NCBI GenBank assembly: GCA_937996605.1
Contig: CALKVB010000185.1
Location: 1-9,639, forward strand
Origin: an uncultured Oxalobacteraceae bacterium
Lineage (GTDB): Bacteria > Pseudomonadota > Gammaproteobacteria > Burkholderiales > Burkholderiaceae_D
Reading direction: 5' to 3'
DNA length: 9,639 nucleotides
Below the pieces are notes generated by a model. That model saw only the letters and a list, made by a program, of their open reading frames with translations. It had not been told where the DNA came from and did not search any database. The position numbers and the translations under genes are program-made. Shown here piece by piece: positions 6,131 through 9,639 of this stretch. How positions within the stretch are numbered: the first letter of the stretch is position 1; each line of letters begins with the position of its first letter.

Positions 6131-6155
6131 TTTTGGCTCGAAGGCTCAAAATTTT
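6131..6155 (+). terminator. Weak possible terminator between glmS and the LysR gene
   Basis: TTTTG (6131-6135) can pair with CAAAA (6147-6151), followed on the plus strand by a run of Ts up to 6155. The interior (GGCTC-GAA-GGCTC, a direct repeat) pairs poorly, so the hairpin is weak. It lies where transcription from the two convergent genes would meet. Tentative. Confidence 0.2.
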
Positions 6156-6174
6156 TCAAACACGAGCGATTGCC

Positions 6175-7026
6175 TTAGTTTTTGAGAATGCGATTGATTT
6201 CTTGAAGTAAGGCTCTTGTAGCGGGAGCTGGTGTAGTTGTATTACTAACTACAACCAAATCAAGTGGTCTTACATGCGGGAGATCGTAACTTGAATCTAG
6301 TTTTAGTAGATACTCTGGGACGCTACACTCAGCTAAAGCGGCAACGGCTAACCCAGCCTTCACTAATGCTAAGATGCCCATTAAACTAGGGCTACTGTAA
6401 ATGGTCCGGTAGTTTCTATTCGTCGCTTGCAATGCTTCTAATGTTCTCTCTCTGGTGACGCAGCCTTTATCTAGAAGCGCTACAGGAAGCGGATCCTTTT
6501 TCCATATTTCGTGCTTTGCCGATCCCACCCAGACGACAGGCTCCTTTCGTACGAACATGCCTTGGGCTGTGGCATCGTTGGATACTAGCGCCACATCGAT
6601 AGCCCCCGCCTGAATTTTCTGCATCAACTGTTTGCTTTGTAAGCATACGATTTCTATCTCTACGTTCGGAAAGAGAGCTGCGAACTGCTCCAAGACAGGC
6701 GGCAGAATCGCGGCGAGAAAGTCATCAGGTGCACCGAGACTAACCTTCCCAGTTACTTGGTGTGTTTCGAGTGCAGCCATTGCTTGCGCCTCTAGGGATA
6801 GCATCTTACGTGCATATGGAAGAAGCTTCTCCCCTGCAGTGGTCAATTCAATTCGCCGAGTGTGTCTTGTGAATAGTTTTTGACCTACAGATTCTTCTAA
6901 TTTCAAAATCTGCATACTTACGGCACCCTGAGATCGATGAACATGGTCTGCTGCTGCTATGAAACTCCGTTGTTCGGCTGCGGCGACGAAGGTCTGCAGC
7001 TGCGCTAGGTTGAGCTCTGATCCCAT
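6175..7026 (-). CDS. LysR family transcriptional regulator
   Basis: A 283-residue protein with a normal LysR layout. The N-terminal winged helix-turn-helix covers about residues 6-64: LNLAQLQTFVAAAEQRSF (5-22), AAADHVHRSQGAVSMQI (24-40), LKLEESVGQKLFTRHTRR (41-58) and the wing ending LTTAGEKLLPYA (61-72). A linker helix is followed by a periplasmic-binding-protein-like effector domain (about 93-283) beginning GKVSLGAPDDFLAAILPPVL (93-112). Segments such as GAIDVALVSN (141-150) and LVKAGLAVAALAE (221-233) are typical. The effector domain is slightly short but complete. The gene is divergent from the EamA-type permease gene across 103 bp, the usual arrangement for a LysR regulator controlling its neighbour. 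No Shine-Dalgarno precedes the ATG at 7026. The inducer is unknown. Confidence 0.93.
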   Translation of the reverse strand: MGSELNLAQLQTFVAAAEQRSFIAAADHVHRSQGAVSMQILKLEESVGQKLFTRHTRRIELTTAGEKLLPYARKMLSLEAQAMAALETHQVTGKVSLGAPDDFLAAILPPVLEQFAALFPNVEIEIVCLQSKQLMQKIQAGAIDVALVSNDATAQGMFVRKEPVVWVGSAKHEIWKKDPLPVALLDKGCVTRERTLEALQATNRNYRTIYSSPSLMGILALVKAGLAVAALAECSVPEYLLKLDSSYDLPHVRPLDLVVVSNTTTPAPATRALLQEINRILKN

Positions 7027-7129
7027 ATTTTATGTATTAGAAAAACGAAAGAATTAAATTAAATAAATTAGTTTGTATGAATTATAGATGCGATTTAGGA
7101 TACAGCAAGTCAATTCTGGGAATACATAA
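7027..7129. promoter_or_regulatory. Divergent control region, LysR gene / EamA-peptidase operon
   Basis: This AT-rich 103-bp spacer must contain both divergent promoters and, by analogy with other LysR systems, the regulator's binding site. A small dyad ATTC-TGG-GAAT (7113-7123) lies just before the EamA start codon and includes its weak ribosome binding site (GGGA). No convincing T-N11-A LysR dyad or -35/-10 pair could be fixed by eye. Confidence 0.4.
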
Positions 7130-8002
7130 ATGAAATATCCATCTGCAACTTATACTTTCGCTATGCTTTTACTTGGGACTCTGGGGATCTTTCTCAACGA
7201 ATCGGGATTGCCGCCAACAACTGCAGTGTTCTTTCGAAGCTTCATTGGAGGGATTTTGCTCTGTATTTTTTGTCTTATTACTGGCCTCTTTCGTCGAGAA
7301 AATTTTTCTTTGAAGCCCGTTACATTAGCCATTGTTAGTGGACTATTGATGTGTGTGAATTGGGTCGCTTTTTTTAAAGCGTTGGATGCAATCGGCATTT
7401 CGACGGCGACAGTCGTCTTCCATATACAGCCTTTTATTGTCCTAATATTTAGTTCGGTCATTTTGAAGGAGCGGATTGGCAAGAGCGCTTATGCCTGGGT
7501 CATGGTTGGTTTTTTGGGTTTGACACTTGCATGCGGAGGCGTAAGCGGTGTATCACTCGAGTGGCCATACCTAATTGGAATATTCTATACGTCTGTTGCT
7601 GCTGCGGCGTACGCAGGAGTGACGCTCATCACTCGAACAATCCAAAATTTGAAACCACATTTAACGTCACTGATACATTGCTTAGTTGGCGCGGCATTGA
7701 CTGCTGCATTTGTCGAAATTCCAAGCCAAGGTTTCAGTTTATCCCAGGAAATATGGATGCTAGGGCTCGGATTTTTCCCAACAGCGTTGTCGTACGTGCT
7801 CATTTATGGCTCGACGCCAAAAATGAATACCGCGTCGATAGCTGTACTTACGTTTATTTATCCTTCAACCGCAGTTGTGTTCGACTTTCTGGTCTATGGA
7901 AACACCCTCGGGGTTGTTGGCCTGCTCGGTTTTTTTTGCATTGTTATTTCCAGCCTCGCGGTGAATCTGCGATGGTCTTTTTTTTCGTTCATGAAGGGTT
8001 AA
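7130..8002 (+). CDS. EamA/DMT-superfamily permease
   Basis: A 290-residue inner-membrane protein with about ten hydrophobic segments, the size and pattern of two tandem EamA domains (roughly 5-135 and 145-285). The first repeat includes TTAVFFRSFIGGILLCIF (30-47), the MCVNWVAFFKALDAIGISTA stretch (73-92), and VFHIQPFIVLIFSSVILKER (95-114), all typical of drug/metabolite transporters. The second includes YAGVTLITRTIQNL, LGFFPTALSYVLIYGSTPKM (213-232) and FIYPSTAVVFDFLVYG (242-257). Family members usually export small metabolites such as amino acids; the substrate is not evident here. The ATG at 7130 has only a weak upstream GGGA. The stop codon is 6 nt from the peptidase start, so the two genes are probably one transcript. 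Two T8 tracts (7930-7937, 7978-7985) lie near its 3' end. Confidence 0.92.
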   Translation: MKYPSATYTFAMLLLGTLGIFLNESGLPPTTAVFFRSFIGGILLCIFCLITGLFRRENFSLKPVTLAIVSGLLMCVNWVAFFKALDAIGISTATVVFHIQPFIVLIFSSVILKERIGKSAYAWVMVGFLGLTLACGGVSGVSLEWPYLIGIFYTSVAAAAYAGVTLITRTIQNLKPHLTSLIHCLVGAALTAAFVEIPSQGFSLSQEIWMLGLGFFPTALSYVLIYGSTPKMNTASIAVLTFIYPSTAVVFDFLVYGNTLGVVGLLGFFCIVISSLAVNLRWSFFSFMKG

Positions 8003-8008
8003 GGCAAA

Positions 8009-9325
8009 ATGAGAATCTATGTTGAGAGAAGAAATGAGTTGTTAAACAAGATGCTCAAATTGGGCGGTGGTGTAGCCGTTATACATAGCGGGAGCGAGGC
8101 CATAAGAAATAATGATGTAGAGTATTCATTTAGACATAACAGCAATTTCCATTACCTTACAGGCCTCTCCGAACCTGATTTGGTGTTGGTGCTGGTTGCT
8201 CGTGAAAAACCGTATTCAATTCTGTTTTGTAAAGAAAGTAGTATTGATAGTGAAATCTGGCATGGTAAACGCCCTAGCCATGACGAAATTAAGAACACGT
8301 GTGCTTTTGAAGAGGTCGCTCCGATCTCAGCTTTAAGAGATGCCTTATTAAAACTCTTTGATTCCAGTCACGCGGTGTTTGCCGAGCTCTGGAAAAAATC
8401 GAGCCTAGTTGTCCAACTAAATGAATGGATTTCTGAACTCAGAAAATTTGATCGTTCAGGTGCACGGGTACCCAAATCATTTGTCGATGTAAATATGCTC
8501 ATCGAAGATATGAGATTGATCAAGTCTCGTGGTGAGATCGAAAAGATGCGTAGAGCCGCGGGAATTTCGGTTCAAGCTCATCTTGAATTGATGAGGAACG
8601 TGAAAATTGGTATGACTGAAAGGCAGCTAGAAGGGCAGCTATTAGCTTCATTCTACAAAGCTGGAGCAAGCGCGCCTGCTTATCCTTCAATTATCGCTTC
8701 AGGGCCAAATGCATGTGTGCTGCACCACAATCCGAGTAATCGCATTGTCAAAGATAGCGAACTCATTTTAGTTGATGCTGGTTGCGAGTATGAAAGTTAT
8801 GCATCCGACATAACGCGGACCTTTCCCTCAAGTGGGAAATTCTCGCCCGAGCAGCGACAGATTTATTCGATCGTCCTTGCTGCACAACTCGCTGCCATTA
8901 AAGAGGCCTATGCTGGGAACGACTGGATGCAACCTCATCATATTGCTGTTCGAATCATCACTGAAGGCTTATTCGAAGTGGGTTTGTTGAACACTAATAC
9001 AGTGGGTACGGTGGAAGACGCTATTGCATCTCAGGCGTATGCCCAATTTTTCATGAGCAAAACTAGTCACTGGATAGGCATGGATGTGCATGATGTTGGC
9101 AGCTATCTCACACCGGACAGTAGAAGTTGGCGCGTATTGGAAGAGGGCATCACTCTAACAATCGAGCCAGGAATATACATACGTCCAGCAGAAAACGTTC
9201 CGGAAAAATATTGGAATATAGGCATTCGCATAGAGGATGATGTTCTGATTACAAGAACTGGAAATGAAATCTTAGGCACAGGATTGCCAAAAGAAATTTT
9301 CGATATCGAAAATATTATGGCATAG
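8009..9325 (+). CDS. Xaa-Pro aminopeptidase (aminopeptidase P, M24B family)
   Basis: Enzymes of this family remove the N-terminal residue from peptides with proline in second position, using two Mn ions. The 438 residues match the E. coli PepP length. The AMP_N domain (about 1-160) carries FRHNSNFHYLTG (41-52) and IWHGKRP (83-89). The C-terminal pita-bread domain has H239 (VLHHNPS), metal ligands D256 (LVDAG) and D267 (SDITRTFP), H354 and H361 (SHWIGMDVHDVG, 353-364), E386 (TIEPGIYI) and E409 (GIRIEDD). One difference stands out: PepP has His at position 350 (FMHGLSHW, from memory), but this protein has Ser350 (FMSKTSHW). There is no signal peptide, so it is cytoplasmic. AAGG, overlapping the EamA stop region, lies 5 nt before the ATG. 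AGA/AGG encode 13 of 26 arginines, unlike glmU and glmS. It is probably an accessory paralogue, so no gene symbol is given. Confidence 0.93.
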   Translation: MRIYVERRNELLNKMLKLGGGVAVIHSGSEAIRNNDVEYSFRHNSNFHYLTGLSEPDLVLVLVAREKPYSILFCKESSIDSEIWHGKRPSHDEIKNTCAFEEVAPISALRDALLKLFDSSHAVFAELWKKSSLVVQLNEWISELRKFDRSGARVPKSFVDVNMLIEDMRLIKSRGEIEKMRRAAGISVQAHLELMRNVKIGMTERQLEGQLLASFYKAGASAPAYPSIIASGPNACVLHHNPSNRIVKDSELILVDAGCEYESYASDITRTFPSSGKFSPEQRQIYSIVLAAQLAAIKEAYAGNDWMQPHHIAVRIITEGLFEVGLLNTNTVGTVEDAIASQAYAQFFMSKTSHWIGMDVHDVGSYLTPDSRSWRVLEEGITLTIEPGIYIRPAENVPEKYWNIGIRIEDDVLITRTGNEILGTGLPKEIFDIENIMA

Positions 9326-9431
9326 CAAGCGGCCTATAAAATGTAGGCTGTAGTGTTGATGAGCATGGCGCTAGTGTTCCCGATAATCGCTTGCAGAAGA
9401 GAAATTTCTTATCCTCATTGATATTTAAGAC

Positions 9432-9474
9432 AGCCCTCGATTGTTGGTTTTAGGCAAACAATCAAGGGCTTTTT
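9432..9474 (+). terminator. Intrinsic terminator of the EamA-peptidase operon
   Basis: AGCCCT-c-GATTGTT (9432-9445) pairs with AACAATC-a-AGGGCT (9457-9470), giving 13 base pairs with one mismatch and an 11-nt loop, followed by a T5 run (9470-9474). It lies 107 bp after the peptidase stop codon. On the other strand the hairpin lacks a strong T-run, so it mainly serves plus-strand transcripts. Confidence 0.85.
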
Positions 9475-9639
9475 CTTCGTTCTCTAAGAACCAAGCATTT
9501 GTTTGCAAGAGCGTGAAACCATCGTCTCGCGTGGACACCTCGATCAAACAAGTATTTGTGGTTTCAAGCCTATTTCCTAGCTACTTCCATTAGTGGTTAG
9601 GATGTAGAGACCTTATTTCTTTCGCAAATATTCAATAAT
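9475..9639. other. Non-coding, inverted-repeat-rich end of the window
   Basis: No open frame of note is seen here on either strand. Several inverted repeats are present: TTGTTTG (9499-9505) with CAAACAA (9545-9551); TGAAACCA (9514-9521) with TGGTTTCA (9559-9566); and a 10-bp stem with two G-U pairs, CCTAGCTACT (9576-9585) with AGTGGTTAGG (9592-9601), loop TCCATT. The first two pairs interleave, as in an H-type pseudoknot. The stretch between the peptidase stop and the terminator (9326-9431) is also non-coding, with a 7-bp inverted repeat GCAAGCG (9325-9331) / CGCTTGC (9388-9394). This could be a small RNA or the flank of a neighbouring element; neither is established. Confidence 0.35.

Noticed and set aside
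8009..9325. Ectoine hydrolase (DoeA, also M24) as an alternative identity for the peptidase
   Set aside because: The N-terminal FRHNSNFHYLTG and IWHGKRP blocks are typical of aminopeptidase P, and no other ectoine-degradation gene is in the window.

Overview
The window looks like a chromosomal segment from a betaproteobacterium of the Burkholderiales, probably near the Oxalobacteraceae (Undibacterium/Herminiimonas type). This is inferred from the glmU opening MNVVILAAGMGKRM, a full-length E. coli-like glmS, the Lrp/AsnC gene beside glmS, and moderate base composition with AT-rich spacers. No database search was possible.

Layout: (1) 1-172, minus strand, the N-terminal piece of an unidentified exported protein, preceded in its promoter region by a 10-bp tandem repeat at 211-260. 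(2) 393-1070, minus, a DUF4272-family protein. (3) 1255-2625, plus, glmU, bifunctional and intact. (4) 2626-3455, a long gap with no conventional gene. It holds a GC-rich, hairpin-rich block (about 2695-2790), a T-rich tract, a convincing minus-strand 28-residue hydrophobic small ORF with a strong ribosome binding site (2974-3060), and its AT-rich leader and control region. (5) 3456-3920, minus, an Lrp/AsnC regulator, divergent from (6) 4088-5917, plus, glmS. Their shared spacer contains two near-identical 19-bp operator-like elements. (7) 6175-9325, an accessory cassette: a LysR regulator (minus) divergent from an EamA/DMT-type permease and an aminopeptidase P-like M24 peptidase (plus, 6-nt gap, probably co-transcribed). 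A good intrinsic terminator follows at 9432-9474. (8) 9475-9639, non-coding and rich in inverted repeats.

How the genes fit together: GlmS makes glucosamine-6-phosphate from fructose-6-phosphate and glutamine. GlmU performs the last two steps to UDP-GlcNAc, the precursor of peptidoglycan and lipid A. GlmM, the middle enzyme, is not in the window. The Lrp-family gene and the twin sites suggest that glmS, which consumes glutamine, may be under amino-acid-responsive control; this is inference. The LysR-EamA-peptidase unit reads as a self-contained module, perhaps cleaving Xaa-Pro peptides and moving a small metabolite across the inner membrane. The peptidase gene uses AGA/AGG for half of its arginines, while glmU and glmS almost never do, so it may be a later acquisition.

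No IS element, tRNA, rRNA or CRISPR array was seen. The least explained parts are the small hydrophobic ORF with its leader, the GC-rich hairpin block, the 10-bp tandem repeat and the twin operator elements.
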